64,000 nt of DNA from Pararhodobacter marinus (GCF_003122215.1 NZ_QEYD01000003.1:1-64000); one strand, 5' to 3'. Shown: positions 7,644 through 16,856, counted from the first letter of the stretch. The notes: generated from the sequence alone by a model not told the origin. Numbers and translations are program-made.

Positions 7644-8630
7644 TTACCAGCGCAGCACCACCGCGCCCCAGGCCAGCCCGCCGCCGATCGCTTCGGTGAC
7701 GATCAGATCGCCCTTCTTGATGCGGCCATCGGCGGCCCCCACCGACAGTGCCAACGGGATCGACGCGGCCGAAGTATTGCCGTGATCCTGCACGGTGACG
7801 ATCACGTTATCCATCGACAGGCCCAGCTTCTTCGCCGTGCCCTGAATGATGCGGATATTCGCCTGATGCGGCACGACCCAGTCGACATCGCCTGCGCCCA
7901 GCCCTGCGCGCGACAGCGCGGTATTGGCGGTATCGGCAAGCTTTTCAACGGCGTGGCGGAAGACCTGGTTGCCCTGCATGCGCAGGTAGCCGGCGGTTCC
8001 CGTGGTGCCGACGCCGCCATCGACATAAAGCAGGTCGCGCAGTTTGCCGTCGGAATGCAGATCGACCGACAGCACGCCGCGATCGTCGGATGTGCCGTTG
8101 CCGGATTGGGCATCCAGGATGATCGCCCCGGCACCGTCACCAAACAGCACGCAGGTCGAGCGGTCGGTCCAGTCCATGATGCGGCTGAACGTCTCGGCCC
8201 CGATCACCATGACGCGGCGCGCCTGTCCGGCGGCGATCAGCGCGCTGGCATTGCCGAGCGCGTAGACAAAGCCCGCGCAGACTGCCTGCACGTCGAAGGC
8301 AAAGGCGCCGCCCGCGTCGATTCCATCCTGCACCATCGTTGCGACGGATGGAAAGGTCAGGTCGGGCGTCGAGGTCGCGACGATGATCGCATCCAGCGTG
8401 TCGGCGCCCACGCCGGCCGTCTCGAGCGCGGCGCGCGCGGCCTTGATCGCCAGATGCGAGGTCATCTCACCTTCGGCGGCGAAATGGCGACGCTCGATCC
8501 CCGAGCGGGACTTGATCCACTCGTCCGAGGTATCCAGCGTCTGGGTAAAGGCTTCATTTTCGACCACGCGCTCGGGAAGATAATGGCCGTGGCCGATGAC
8601 CACAGCGCGCGTGACGGTATTCTGGCTCAT
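7644..8630 (-). CDS. fabH: Beta-ketoacyl-ACP synthase III
   Basis: A 328-residue condensing enzyme that starts fatty-acid synthesis by joining an acyl-CoA primer with malonyl-ACP. Visible motifs are the active-site cysteine in DVQAVCAGFVYAL (near residue 118), the histidine in VVPHQANIRI, and the asparagine in GNTSAASIPLAL. Together these form the Cys-His-Asn triad of KAS III. Its start codon overlaps the plsX stop by four bases (ATGA), so translation is probably coupled. Confidence 0.96.
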   Translation of the reverse strand: MSQNTVTRAVVIGHGHYLPERVVENEAFTQTLDTSDEWIKSRSGIERRHFAAEGEMTSHLAIKAARAALETAGVGADTLDAIIVATSTPDLTFPSVATMVQDGIDAGGAFAFDVQAVCAGFVYALGNASALIAAGQARRVMVIGAETFSRIMDWTDRSTCVLFGDGAGAIILDAQSGNGTSDDRGVLSVDLHSDGKLRDLLYVDGGVGTTGTAGYLRMQGNQVFRHAVEKLADTANTALSRAGLGAGDVDWVVPHQANIRIIQGTAKKLGLSMDNVIVTVQDHGNTSAASIPLALSVGAADGRIKKGDLIVTEAIGGGLAWGAVVLRW

Positions 8631-9760
8631 TCCTGCTCTCCGCTTGGGGCCGCATCCTGAGCCGTCTTGGCGGCAATCACAAGCCGTTCCGCCATCCGGC
8701 CCTGATAGCCCGACTGCGCCAGCTTGGCGGCAAGCCCAATGGCCGCGGCAACGCCCGTGGCATCGGCCGAGCCGTGCGATTTCACGACGGTCCCGTTCAG
8801 ACCGAGAAACACGCCGCCATTGACGCGGCGCGGATCGATTCGGGTGCTCAGGCGGCGCAGCGCGCCGCGAGCGAGAAGGGCGGCCAGCATCGCCAGCGGC
8901 CCCGAGGTCAGCGACTGGCGCAGCAGATCCGAAATAAGCTTGGCCGTGCCTTCGCCGGTTTTCAGCGCGACATTGCCGGTGAAGCCGTCGGTGACGATGA
9001 CATCCACGCGCTCGGACGGGATGTCGGATCCTTCGACGAATCCCACATATTCGTAGCGCCCGGTTTCTTCGTGCCGCGCGATCAGTTCATGCGCGGCCTT
9101 GATCTCGGCCCGGCCCTTGTGTTCCTCGGTCCCGACATTGAGCAGCCCGACGCGGGGCCGGGGCTCGCCGAAGCCGTTGCGGAAATAGGTCACGCCCATG
9201 ATCGCGTAGGCCAGAAGATCCTCGGCCTCGGCCTTCACGTCGGCGCCCACATCGAGCATCGTGTTGAAGCCGTGATGCCCGCGCGCGGGCCACAGGCAGG
9301 CGATGGCCGGGCGGTTCACGCCTTCCATCCGGCGCAGTTGCAGCATCGACACCGCCATCAGCGCGCCGGTATTGCCGCAGCTTACCGCCGCGTGGCCGCG
9401 CCCGTCCTTGAGCGCGGCAATGGCGGACCACATCGACGTGTCCTTGCCGTGGCGCATCACGTGGCTGGGCTTGTCGTTCATGGTCACGGCGCGGTCGGCA
9501 TGGACCAACGACAGACGGCCCGCAAGCGCAGGCTCGCGGGCGATCAGCGGCTCGAGCGCCGCGCTGTCTCCGTGCAGGAGGATATCTATGCGGGGATTGT
9601 CCCGGAGCGACTGCACGCAGCCGGCGACCACGGCCGAAGGACCCCGATCGCCACCCATGGCGTCGACGGATATCACGATCCGTCCGGTCGACTCCCGCTC
9701 AACCGGCTGGCTGTCAACCGGCTGACCGGCGTGCGGATGGTCCTGTTCGGATTGCATCAT
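8627..9760 (-). CDS. plsX: Phosphate acyltransferase PlsX
   Basis: A 377-residue enzyme that converts acyl-ACP and phosphate to acyl-phosphate, the donor used by PlsY in phospholipid synthesis. The conserved core starts at IVISVDAMGGDRGPSAVV (about residue 28), followed by SCGNTGALMAV and VTDGFTGNVALKTGEGTAK. The first 27 residues (HPHAGQPVDSQPVERES) are a low-complexity extension beyond the usual family start. A downstream start cannot be excluded. It lies between rpmF and fabH, the common bacterial order. Confidence 0.95.
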   Translation of the reverse strand: MMQSEQDHPHAGQPVDSQPVERESTGRIVISVDAMGGDRGPSAVVAGCVQSLRDNPRIDILLHGDSAALEPLIAREPALAGRLSLVHADRAVTMNDKPSHVMRHGKDTSMWSAIAALKDGRGHAAVSCGNTGALMAVSMLQLRRMEGVNRPAIACLWPARGHHGFNTMLDVGADVKAEAEDLLAYAIMGVTYFRNGFGEPRPRVGLLNVGTEEHKGRAEIKAAHELIARHEETGRYEYVGFVEGSDIPSERVDVIVTDGFTGNVALKTGEGTAKLISDLLRQSLTSGPLAMLAALLARGALRRLSTRIDPRRVNGGVFLGLNGTVVKSHGSADATGVAAAIGLAAKLAQSGYQGRMAERLVIAAKTAQDAAPSGEQE

Positions 9761-9780
9761 GGCCCCGCCGGTCGAAACCG

Positions 9781-9984
9781 TCAGGCCGCGTCGTCTTCCA
9801 GATCGACTTCGGCCTGCACGACGACTTCACGGTTGTCGTAATGGCCGCAGGACGGGCACACGTGGTGCGGGCGCTTCAGCTCACCGCAGCTGGTGCATTC
9901 GTTCGGGTTGCCCGCGACCAGCGCGTCGTGCGAACGACGCATGTTGCGGCGGGAACGGGTCACGCGGTTCTGTTGAACGGCCAT
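9781..9984 (-). CDS. rpmF: 50S ribosomal protein L32
   Basis: A 67-residue protein beginning [22 protein letters not shown], with a zinc ribbon [17 protein letters not shown] at about residues 31-47. All four cysteines are present, so this is the zinc-binding form. An acidic tail ends the protein. It lies between DUF177 and plsX. Confidence 0.97.
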   Translation of the reverse strand: MAVQQNRVTRSRRNMRRSHDALVAGNPNECTSCGELKRPHHVCPSCGHYDNREVVVQAEVDLEDDAA

Positions 9985-10104
9985 GTTAACCTCTGCTCTT
10001 ATTCAGGGGACCGACCGGGCGGCCCGAGTTCGTGGAAACTTGCTGCGACGGGGCCTTACACCGCCAAGGCAGGCAATGAAAGACCTAACGTGCATGAGGC
10101 GCGG

Positions 10105-10132
10105 AACATAGAAGGTTTTTCGCGCCGTGCAA
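10105..10132 (-). promoter_or_regulatory. Candidate promoter for rpmF-plsX-fabH
   Basis: On the minus strand, TTGCAC (10132-10127), a 16-base spacer and TATGTT (10110-10105) lie in the 206-base interval between DUF177 and rpmF. The position suggests that rpmF-plsX-fabH has its own start in addition to read-through from DUF177. Confidence 0.45.
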
Positions 10133-10190
10133 GGGGCGTTGCGGGACGATTCGCGCCTGTCGTGCAAGGTTTTCCGCGCCGCGGCGCGGC

Positions 10191-10754
10191 TCAGCCCTGA
10201 TCGGCGTCCTTTTTCAGCGCTGCAAGCGCGGCAAAGGGATTCGGGCGCTCGTCCTCGCCCAGGTCGTCGGTGGCCGAGTCGGGCAGTTCGGCGCCCTCGA
10301 TGCGCGGATAATCGGGCAGCGCCAGCGCCAGAGCCTCGACCATGACCGCGCCCGGATCGATCACCGGGCCCAGCGGCTCGCGGGTGTCGTCCTCGGGGAT
10401 CTCGGTCTCGATCTCGCTGGGCTCGTCCATGTCGCGCACGAAGATTCGGGTGACGGGCGTGTCGATGCGGGTCGTCACCGGCTCGGCGGTGATGACGCAA
10501 TCCTGCACGACGGTCGCGCCGAGCACGCCTTCGAGCCGCCAGTCATGCTTGCCCTCGGCCTCGACCGTGCCGCGGAAGTCGAGCTTGCGGATCTTCTGGA
10601 TGCCGAGGGTCTGCGTCAGCTCCGCCCGCGCCTCTGCAGTCGGGGCGAGATGGAACCGTGTCACCGCCTTCGGCGACAGGTCGCGCAGGCGCAGCGTCAG
10701 TTTAAGACTGTCGCTTTCGCGCAGCGGACCGGAGGGGCTGGATTGATCGCTCAT
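10191..10754 (-). CDS. DUF177 (YceD-like) protein
   Basis: A 187-residue cytosolic protein. The DUF177/YceD pattern is visible in GTVEAEGKHDWRLEGVLGATVVQDCVITAEPVTTRIDTPVTRIFV and in the acidic ALALPDYPRIEGAE. The family is almost always encoded next to rpmF and is linked to 23S rRNA accumulation and ribosome assembly in plants and bacteria. It is divergent from bamE across 232 bases. Confidence 0.88.
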   Translation of the reverse strand: MSDQSSPSGPLRESDSLKLTLRLRDLSPKAVTRFHLAPTAEARAELTQTLGIQKIRKLDFRGTVEAEGKHDWRLEGVLGATVVQDCVITAEPVTTRIDTPVTRIFVRDMDEPSEIETEIPEDDTREPLGPVIDPGAVMVEALALALPDYPRIEGAELPDSATDDLGEDERPNPFAALAALKKDADQG

Positions 10755-10887
10755 CGGGGACCTCCTGTGGAATGCTTTTGCCCCCTATGCCTGTGTTTTG
10801 CCGCTTTGGAAATGGCGCGCCCACCGCCCGGGCGCCGCACAATCCCGCGAGCGCTGGTCAACAGCGCGGCGCGGGCCGGTTCCTTTC

Positions 10888-10916
10888 TTGAACACCGCTC
10901 GGGGTTTTAGTAACCC
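10888..10916 (+). promoter_or_regulatory. Candidate bamE promoter overlapping a palindrome
   Basis: TTGAAC (10888-10893), a 17-base spacer and TAACCC (10911-10916). The -10 region lies in the right arm of GGGGTT-TTAGT-AACCCC (10901-10917), a perfect six-pair inverted repeat. The repeat could be an operator or a leader hairpin. Confidence 0.4.
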
Positions 10917-10986
10917 CAGAGGCGCCGACCGCTCCGGTAAGGGCGGCACTCAACACGGACACCGGACAGAACGCACGGAGACGGGC

Positions 10987-11484
10987 ATGACGGATCGCGC
11001 GATGCAGGACAGGCTGGCTTCGGGCAAGCAACGTGTCGGCGCGGGGTTTGCCCGCCGCCTGATCGCTCCGCTTGTGGGGGCCGCGCTGCTGGTCGGGGCC
11101 TGTTCGCCCATCATGACCTATCACGGCTACGCGCCGCCCGACGACCTGTTGGCCGAAATCGAGGTCGGTCGCGACACGCGCGAGACCGTGGCCGAAACCA
11201 TCGGGCGTCCCGGCATGGGCGGCGTGATGGAGGGATCGGGCTGGTTCTACGTCCAGTCCGACTGGCGTCAGCGCGGCTGGCGCGAGCGGGAAGAGATCGA
11301 CCGCCAGGTCGTCGCCATCAGCTTCGACGCCAATGACCGCGTCTCGAATATCGAGCGCTTCGGCCTGCAGGACGGCGAAGTCATCGCCCTGTCGCGCCGC
11401 GTCACCGATGCCGGGCCGCGTCCGAGCATCGTCTCGCAGGTGCTGGCGGTTCTGGGCAACTTCACAGCCGGGTCGTTCCAGTAA
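10987..11484 (+). CDS. bamE: Outer membrane assembly lipoprotein BamE
   Basis: A 165-residue lipoprotein. The start at ATG 10987 places a basic N-terminus and a hydrophobic stretch before the lipobox LVGAC, with lipidated Cys near residue 38. The SmpA/OmlA fold follows (IEVGRDTRETVAETIGRPGMGG, WFYVQSDWRQ, VVAISFDANDRVSNIERFGLQDG). BamE stabilises the BAM complex that inserts beta-barrel proteins. The long basic segment before the hydrophobic core is unusual but common in alphaproteobacterial homologues. The gene diverges from DUF177. Confidence 0.93.
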   Translation: MTDRAMQDRLASGKQRVGAGFARRLIAPLVGAALLVGACSPIMTYHGYAPPDDLLAEIEVGRDTRETVAETIGRPGMGGVMEGSGWFYVQSDWRQRGWREREEIDRQVVAISFDANDRVSNIERFGLQDGEVIALSRRVTDAGPRPSIVSQVLAVLGNFTAGSFQ

Positions 11485-11561
11485 ACCCTGTGACCCGACA
11501 ACCCTGTGACAATGCCGGAAAGACCGCGCGGCCTGCGTCGCGCGGCGTCTGACAAATGTCA
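11484..11561. promoter_or_regulatory. Direct repeats and palindrome in the bamE-acyltransferase gap
   Basis: AACCCTGTGAC occurs twice (11484-11494 and 11500-11510, 16 bases apart), the first copy overlapping the end of bamE. Further on, TGACA-AA-TGTCA (11550-11561) is a perfect palindrome. It overlaps a possible -35 (CTGACA, 11549-11554) that would pair with TAGACT 18 bases later, ahead of the acyltransferase gene. Confidence 0.4.
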
Positions 11562-11606
11562 TGAAACGGTGATAGACTGGGCCTTGTGCAACCTGCCGGA
11601 GCCCGC

Positions 11607-12455
11607 GTGAGACACGCCGATTTTTCCACTGCCACCAGTGCCACAACTGGCGCCGCCCGCGACCTGGCCGCCGCGCCGATCCCCGCGACCGATCCCTTCG
11701 GCCCGCCGATCCGCACCGGCGGGCGCATCGTGCGGCTGGCCGGCCCCGGGGACATGCCGGGCGTGCTGGCCTTGCGCGGGCGGGCCTTTCGCGGCGGCGC
11801 CGAGGATGGCGATGCCTATGACCGCGATTGCCTGCATCTGTGGGTCGGCGCGGATGCGCCGGGCGCGCCGCCTCTGGCGACGCTGCGCATCCTGCGCCAT
11901 CCCGATGCGCGCGCGCTGTTGTCGGGCTATGTCGCGCAGCATTACGACCTGTGCGCTCTGGCGCGCGCGGGCGAGGCCGAAGGCGCCGAGACGCTGGAGC
12001 TGGGCCGGCTCTGCGTCGAACCCGGCAGCGGCCTCGGGGCAGGGGGCGGCGACCTGTTGCGGCTTCTGTGGGCGGGCGTCACCCGGATCGCCTTTGGCGT
12101 GGGTGCGGGCCGGCTGGTCGGCTGCACCTCGTTCCACAGCACCGACCCCGCGTCGCTCGATCCCGCCTGGTCCTTCCTGAAGACCCGCGCTGCCGGTCCC
12201 TCGACTCTGACCCCCGGTCGCAAGGCGCCCGAGATCTACCCGTTCGAGGCGGTCCCTGCTCAGCCCGGCCCCGAGGGGCAATCGCAGGTCCCGCCGCTTC
12301 TGCGCGCCTATCTGTCGCTGGGCGGCTGGGTGTCGGATCACGCGGTGATCGACCGCGATCTGGGAACCTGTCACGTCTTCACCTGCGTCGATATCGCCGC
12401 GATGCCCCCCGCGCGGCTGCGAATCCTGCGCCAGATGGCGGGTTTGACGCCCTGA
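11607..12455 (+). CDS. OlsB-like GNAT N-acyltransferase (amino-acid lipid synthesis candidate)
   Basis: A 282-residue protein. GTG 11607 follows GGAG at 5 bases. It shares the OlsB-type layout (PF13444) with the protein encoded at 29897-30703: an N-terminal R-x-R/AF region, [11 protein letters not shown] mid-protein, [10 protein letters not shown], and a C-terminal [33 protein letters not shown]. These enzymes attach a 3-hydroxy fatty acid from ACP to an amino acid. In roseobacters one paralogue (OlsB) makes ornithine lipid and a second (GlsB) makes glutamine lipid. This copy, which has no olsA beside it, is a good GlsB candidate. That substrate assignment is inference. Confidence 0.75.
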   Translation: MRHADFSTATSATTGAARDLAAAPIPATDPFGPPIRTGGRIVRLAGPGDMPGVLALRGRAFRGGAEDGDAYDRDCLHLWVGADAPGAPPLATLRILRHPDARALLSGYVAQHYDLCALARAGEAEGAETLELGRLCVEPGSGLGAGGGDLLRLLWAGVTRIAFGVGAGRLVGCTSFHSTDPASLDPAWSFLKTRAAGPSTLTPGRKAPEIYPFEAVPAQPGPEGQSQVPPLLRAYLSLGGWVSDHAVIDRDLGTCHVFTCVDIAAMPPARLRILRQMAGLTP

Positions 12456-12480
12456 TGCGCGGGTAGCCCGCCGGAACCAC

Positions 12481-12509
12481 TTGCGCCCCGTCCCGCGCTG
12501 GGGTATTGC
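12481..12509 (+). promoter_or_regulatory. Candidate rpsB-tsf promoter
   Basis: TTGCGC (12481-12486), a 17-base spacer and TATTGC (12504-12509). It would give a leader of about 110 bases before rpsB. Confidence 0.5.
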
Positions 12510-12624
12510 GCGCGCACTTCACAGGCGGGGTCGGGCCCTGCGGGGAGACATCCCGCAACGGTCCACCGGTTGGGCACCTGCCCATAAGCCCCGTCCAAGG
12601 CGTAAACCGGAAAGGAACACGGAC

Positions 12625-13392
12625 ATGGCGCTTCCCGAATTCTCCATGCGTCAGCTCTTGGAAGCTGGCGTTCACTACGGCCACCAGACCCAGCGCTGGA
12701 ACCCGCGCATGGGCCAGTACATCTATGGCGACCGTAACGGCATCCACATCATCGACCTGACGCAGACCGTCCCGATGCTGGACCAGGCGCTGAGCGTCAT
12801 CCGCGAGACCGTCGCCAAGGGTGGCCGCGTTCTGTTCGTCGGCACCAAGCGTCAGGCGTCGCGCCAGGTCGCCGAAGCCGCCGAGAAATGCGCGCAATAC
12901 TACATGAACCACCGCTGGCTGGGTGGCACGCTGACCAACTGGAAAACCGTGTCGCAATCGATCCAGCGCCTGAAGCAGATCGACGAGGTCATGGAGCGCG
13001 GCGCCGCCGGCCTGACCAAGAAAGAGCGTCTGGGCATGGAGCGCGAGCAGACGAAACTGCAAGCCTCGCTGGGCGGGATCCGCGAAATGGGCGGTCTGCC
13101 GGACCTGCTGTTCGTGATCGACGTGAACAAGGAAGACCTCGCCATCCTGGAAGCCAAGAAACTGGGCATTCCGGTCGTGGCCGTGGTCGATACCAACTGC
13201 TCGCCCGAAGGCGTGGATTACATCATCCCCGGCAACGACGACGCATCGCGCGCCATCGCGCTCTATTGCGACCTCGTGGCCCGCGCCGCGCTTGACGGCA
13301 TGTCGGCGCAGCTGGGCGCCGCGGGTGTCGACCTTGGCGAGCTGGAAGACGCGCCCGCCGAGGAAACCGTGTCGGAAAACGCCGACGCCTGA
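12625..13392 (+). CDS. rpsB: 30S ribosomal protein S2
   Basis: A 255-residue protein starting at ATG 12625 after AAAGGAACACGGAC. It carries the S2 signature near the N-terminus ([28 protein letters not shown]) and [35 protein letters not shown], followed by [11 protein letters not shown]. The C-terminus is short and acidic. It is followed by tsf in the classical rpsB-tsf operon. Confidence 0.98.
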   Translation: MALPEFSMRQLLEAGVHYGHQTQRWNPRMGQYIYGDRNGIHIIDLTQTVPMLDQALSVIRETVAKGGRVLFVGTKRQASRQVAEAAEKCAQYYMNHRWLGGTLTNWKTVSQSIQRLKQIDEVMERGAAGLTKKERLGMEREQTKLQASLGGIREMGGLPDLLFVIDVNKEDLAILEAKKLGIPVVAVVDTNCSPEGVDYIIPGNDDASRAIALYCDLVARAALDGMSAQLGAAGVDLGELEDAPAEETVSENADA

Positions 13393-13399
13393 TCGTCAT

Positions 13400-13462
13400 G
13401 CGGCTGCCCTAACAGGGTGCCGCTGAGACAGGCGTGAGACCGGGCAGGGGCAACCCTGCCCG
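13400..13462 (+). other. Two consecutive stem-loops between rpsB and tsf
   Basis: Stem 1: GCGGC-T-GCCCT (13400-13410) with AGGGT-GCCGC (13414-13423), one bulged T and one G-T pair. Stem 2: CGGGCAGGG (13441-13449) with CCCTGCCCG (13454-13462), a perfect nine-pair stem closed by a GCAA tetraloop. No U run follows, so these are more likely RNA processing, stability or attenuation elements than plain terminators. Confidence 0.6.
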
Positions 13463-13487
13463 CATCCCCAATTCAAGGAGAGAGATC

Positions 13488-14396
13488 ATGGCGATTACTG
13501 CTGCGATGGTGAAAGAACTGCGCGAGATGTCGGGCGCGGGCATGATGGACGCCAAGAAGGCGCTCGTCGAAAACGACGGCAACATGGACGCCGCCATCGA
13601 CTGGCTGCGCACCAAGGGTCTGGCCAAGGCCGCGAAGAAATCGGACCGCGTGGCGGCCGAGGGTCTTGTCGGCGTGGCCGTCGACGGTGGCCGCGGCGTC
13701 GCGATCGAGATCAACTCGGAAACCGACTTCGTCGCCAAGAACGAAGACTTCCAGAGCCTCGTGCGGGAAGTGGCGAAAGTCGCCCTGCAGACCGGCGAGT
13801 CGATCGAGGTGGTCAAGGCCGCCGACCTGAACGGCGACACGGTCGAGAACGTCATCAACGGTGCCATCGCGCGCATCGGCGAGAACATGACCTTCCGCCG
13901 CATGCACCTGCTCGAAGGCGAAACCGTTGTGACCTATGTCCACAACGCCGCCGCCGAAGGCATGGGCAAGATCGGCGTGCTGGTCGCGCTGAACGGTCCG
14001 GCCGACAAGGCGCAGGAAATCGGCAAGCAATTCGCTATGCACATCGCCGCCACCGCGCCGATGTCGCTGTCGGAAGCGACGATGGACAAAGACGTCGTCG
14101 AGCGCGAGCTGCAGGTGCAGACCGCCAAGGCGCTGGAAGAGAACGCCACCGCCGCCAAGCCGAAGCCTGAGCAGGTGATCCACAACAACATCATCCCCGG
14201 CCGGATGAAGAAGTTCCTCGCCGAGAACACGCTTCTGGGCCAGGCCTTCGTGATCAATCCCGACGTGACCGTCGAGCAGGCGGCCAAGGACGCGGGTGTC
14301 GAGATCACCGGCTTCGCGCGTGTCGCCGTGGGCGAAGGCGTCGAGAAGAAGGAAGAGGATTTCGCAGCCGAGGTGGCTAAAACCCTCGCCGGCTGA
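13488..14396 (+). CDS. tsf: Elongation factor Ts
   Basis: A 302-residue nucleotide-exchange factor for EF-Tu. ATG 13488 follows AAGGAGAGAG. The N-terminal domain has [38 protein letters not shown]. The core has [15 protein letters not shown], which contains the TDFV residues that contact EF-Tu. Length and content are typical. It is cotranscribed with rpsB and ends at a strong terminator. Confidence 0.98.
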   Translation: MAITAAMVKELREMSGAGMMDAKKALVENDGNMDAAIDWLRTKGLAKAAKKSDRVAAEGLVGVAVDGGRGVAIEINSETDFVAKNEDFQSLVREVAKVALQTGESIEVVKAADLNGDTVENVINGAIARIGENMTFRRMHLLEGETVVTYVHNAAAEGMGKIGVLVALNGPADKAQEIGKQFAMHIAATAPMSLSEATMDKDVVERELQVQTAKALEENATAAKPKPEQVIHNNIIPGRMKKFLAENTLLGQAFVINPDVTVEQAAKDAGVEITGFARVAVGEGVEKKEEDFAAEVAKTLAG

Positions 14397-14416
14397 GCCG
14401 GAACCGATCCGTATCG

Positions 14417-14448
14417 AAAAGGGCGGTCCTTCGGGGCCGCCCTTTTTT
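14417..14448 (+). terminator. Rho-independent terminator of rpsB-tsf
   Basis: AAAAGGGCGGTCC, a TTCG loop and GGGCCGCCC followed by six T. It is a strong stem with one G-T pair, 20 bases after the tsf stop. Confidence 0.92.
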
Positions 14449-14725
14449 CGCTGGGCGTCACGCGGAAACCCGTGGCGAGCCGAAGGCAGTGCATACACGG
14501 CGAGGGAGAGTAAGCTGGCTGACGCAATGCCACCCTCCGGCGCAAGCGAGCGGGCAATCATGGCGCATTTGCCGTAAATGCTTGAATTCTTTGTTTCCGC
14601 GCCGCACATTCATGCCACGACTTTCGGCGATTGTAACATTTTCTGGCCATGCTTCCTGCTACACTTGTGCCGGTCGTCACGACTCGCCTGCGCTTGATGC
14701 GCGGTCGACGCGCTAACGGGATCGC

Positions 14726-15601
14726 ATGATGCTTGAACAGACATCCTTTACCTGGTCGGACGTCTCTCCGGTCCCTGCAAAACCCTTGCAGAACCTGACG
14801 GTCGAAGGGCTCTCGGCCCGGCTGGCGCAGATGCTGGCCAGCCGAGATCAGGCGGTGATCTGGAAACTGGCCTGCGATTTCTTCCGCGGCCTGGGATTCG
14901 AGCATGTGCTCTACGGCTATTCCCCCGATTCCCGCGGTCAGAACCTGGGCGCGCCCGAGGATTTCCTGCTGTTATCGACCATGCCCAAGGCCATCGTCAC
15001 CGAACTGGTCGACCGCGGCTATTTCCGGATGAGCTGTACCTTTCAGTGGGCGGTCGAGAATACCGGGATCGCGTCGTGGTCGATGACCCATGAAGAAGCC
15101 GGGCTGGCCGGCCAGATCGAGGTCCGGCAGGAAGGGCTGGATTTCTTCGCCGAACACGGGTTGATCAATGGCTGTTGCATCGGCTTTCAGAAAGAGCGGA
15201 CGCGGGGCAGGGCGGTGATGGCGCTCATCGCGCCGGCGGTCGTCTCGCAAGACGAGGTGGACAAGCTTCTGTCCGATCTGCATGACGTGATCTTCACCGT
15301 CGCCGCCGTGGCGCATCGCAGCCTGTCGATCCTGCCCTATCATCCGCCGGGCCGCCGCCTGTCGCGCCGGCAGCGCGAAGTGCTGGAATGGGTGGCGGAC
15401 GGAAAGACCTCGGCCGATATCGCGACGATCATGGGAATCACCGTCTCGACGGTGGAAAAACACCTGCGACTCGCCCGCGAGACGCTGGGGGTCGAAACGA
15501 CGGCCCATGCGATCAGCAAGGCTGCCTATCTCAATCAGGTCTTCGTGGCGACCCCGGCAGAGCACGGAACGATGACAACCGTGTCCGCCTGGGACGCCTG
15601 A
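14726..15601 (+). CDS. LuxR-family regulator with autoinducer-binding-type domain (no adjacent luxI)
   Basis: A 291-residue protein. Residues 40-190 match the AHL-binding domain in outline (FEHVLYGYSPDSRG, DRGYFRMSCTFQWAVENTGIASWS). Residues 210-270 form the LuxR helix-turn-helix (LSRRQREVLEWVADGKTSADIATIMGITVSTVEKHLRLARETLGVETTAHAISKA). No AHL synthase lies nearby, so this is a solo receptor or responds to another ligand. Two adjacent ATGs (14726, 14729) are possible starts, and only a weak CGGGA precedes them. The 280-base upstream region is A/T-richer than its surroundings. Confidence 0.88.
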   Translation: MMLEQTSFTWSDVSPVPAKPLQNLTVEGLSARLAQMLASRDQAVIWKLACDFFRGLGFEHVLYGYSPDSRGQNLGAPEDFLLLSTMPKAIVTELVDRGYFRMSCTFQWAVENTGIASWSMTHEEAGLAGQIEVRQEGLDFFAEHGLINGCCIGFQKERTRGRAVMALIAPAVVSQDEVDKLLSDLHDVIFTVAAVAHRSLSILPYHPPGRRLSRRQREVLEWVADGKTSADIATIMGITVSTVEKHLRLARETLGVETTAHAISKAAYLNQVFVATPAEHGTMTTVSAWDA

Positions 15602-16054
15602 CTCTCATTTTGCACAGAAATCGCATATTGCAACGGAACGCTTGTGCAACTTGCAACCGAGTTTTTGCGTTCAGGTATGGTTTTTCGTACTGACATGCAG
15701 GGCGCAATTCCCTTAGTCTAAGGTCAGTAATGAGTAATGACGGACGTGCCCGCTTGCCAACCAGTTCGGGTGCGTTTTTCTGTCATATGCGTATTCTTGC
15801 CGTGTCCTTTCCCAACCCGATGCAGCAAGACAGTCCGGCGCGACCTTCTGGTCGCGCCGGGATGCTTTGGCGGGAAGTTTCGTTCCTGTTGCGATGATAA
15901 GCATTGGGCCCGACCTGAAGGTTCCGGCCCCGCTCATGCCCCCCTTGCCCGGGTCGCACGGATCCGGAAGACGGGCAGGGACAGTCTCGTAACGCAAGTG
16001 ATACTCACCCGAACGCCGTGGCGCTCAGGCCAAACGCCGCCGGGCCAGGGACAA
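15602..16054. other. Gene-free interval with a perfect hairpin
   Basis: About 450 bases between luxR and rpe with no credible coding frame on either strand. It contains A/T-rich sequence with TTGCAAC and CTTGTGCAAC elements (15629-15656) and a perfect 11-pair hairpin, CCGGCGCGACC-TTCT-GGTCGCGCCGG, at 15835-15860. No U run follows the hairpin. It could hold an untranslated RNA, but no full promoter-terminator pair was found. Confidence 0.5.
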
Positions 16055-16765
16055 TCAGGCCATACGGGCGCCCGAGGCGCGTTCGGCAGCGTCGCGGATC
16101 GCGCGCATGTTCGCGCCATAGGGCGCCGGGTTGTCGACCGAGCCGCCCTTGAACACCGCCGATCCCGCCACCAGCACATCCGCGCCCGCCGCGACGACTT
16201 TCGGCGCCGTCTCGGGCGTGACGCCGCCATCGATCTCGATATGGATCGGGCGGTCGCCGATCATCGCGCGCAGGGCGCGGATCTTGGCGGTCATGTCGAT
16301 GAATTTCTGCCCGCCGAACCCCGGATTGACCGTCATCACGCAGATCAGGTCCGTCAGGTCGAGCACATGCGCCACGGCCTCGGCCGGGGTGCCGGGATTG
16401 AGCGCCACGCCCGCCTTTTTCCCCGTCGCGCGAATGGCTTGCAGGGTGCGGTGAATGTGCGGCCCGGCCTCGACATGGGCGGTGATGATATCGGCCCCGG
16501 CCTCGGCGAAGGCGTCGATATAGGGGTCGACCGGCGCGATCATAAGATGCACGTCCATCACCGTCTTCACATGCTTGCGGAACGCGGCGACGGCGGGCGG
16601 GCCGAAGGTCAGGTTCGGCACGAAATGGCCGTCCATCACGTCGACATGGACCCAGTCGGCGCCCTGCGCCTCGATGGCCTGGATCTCGCGGCCGAAATCG
16701 GCGAAATCGGCGGACAGAATCGAGGGCGCGATCTTGATCGGCGACGGGAAACTCATGACAGGCAT
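16055..16765 (-). CDS. rpe: Ribulose-phosphate 3-epimerase
   Basis: A 236-residue TIM-barrel enzyme that interconverts ribulose 5-phosphate and xylulose 5-phosphate. Visible motifs are [19 protein letters not shown], the metal-binding [20 protein letters not shown] and VDVHLMI region, [13 protein letters not shown], and [13 protein letters not shown] with the catalytic aspartate. GGAG lies only 2 bases before the first ATG, so initiation at the third-codon ATG (16756) is also possible. It diverges from the DUF2339 gene. Confidence 0.96.
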   Translation of the reverse strand: MPVMSFPSPIKIAPSILSADFADFGREIQAIEAQGADWVHVDVMDGHFVPNLTFGPPAVAAFRKHVKTVMDVHLMIAPVDPYIDAFAEAGADIITAHVEAGPHIHRTLQAIRATGKKAGVALNPGTPAEAVAHVLDLTDLICVMTVNPGFGGQKFIDMTAKIRALRAMIGDRPIHIEIDGGVTPETAPKVVAAGADVLVAGSAVFKGGSVDNPAPYGANMRAIRDAAERASGARMA

Positions 16766-16856
16766 AGCTCCGGTATGGCAGGGTCGATGCGTGGTGCCCT
16801 AAGCCATCGCCGCGCGCCCGTCCATACCAAACCGCAGGCCCAGCAAGGAGCGCTGC

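Noticed and set aside
11607-12455. LuxI-type autoinducer synthase as partner for the LuxR at 14.7 kb
   Set aside because: Sequence motifs ([29 protein letters not shown]) match OlsB-like acyltransferases rather than LuxI, and rpsB-tsf separates it from luxR.
15713-15997. Minus-strand frame of about 94 codons downstream of luxR
   Set aside because: No ribosome-binding site, composition unlike the neighbouring genes, and no recognisable domain. Treated as non-coding.
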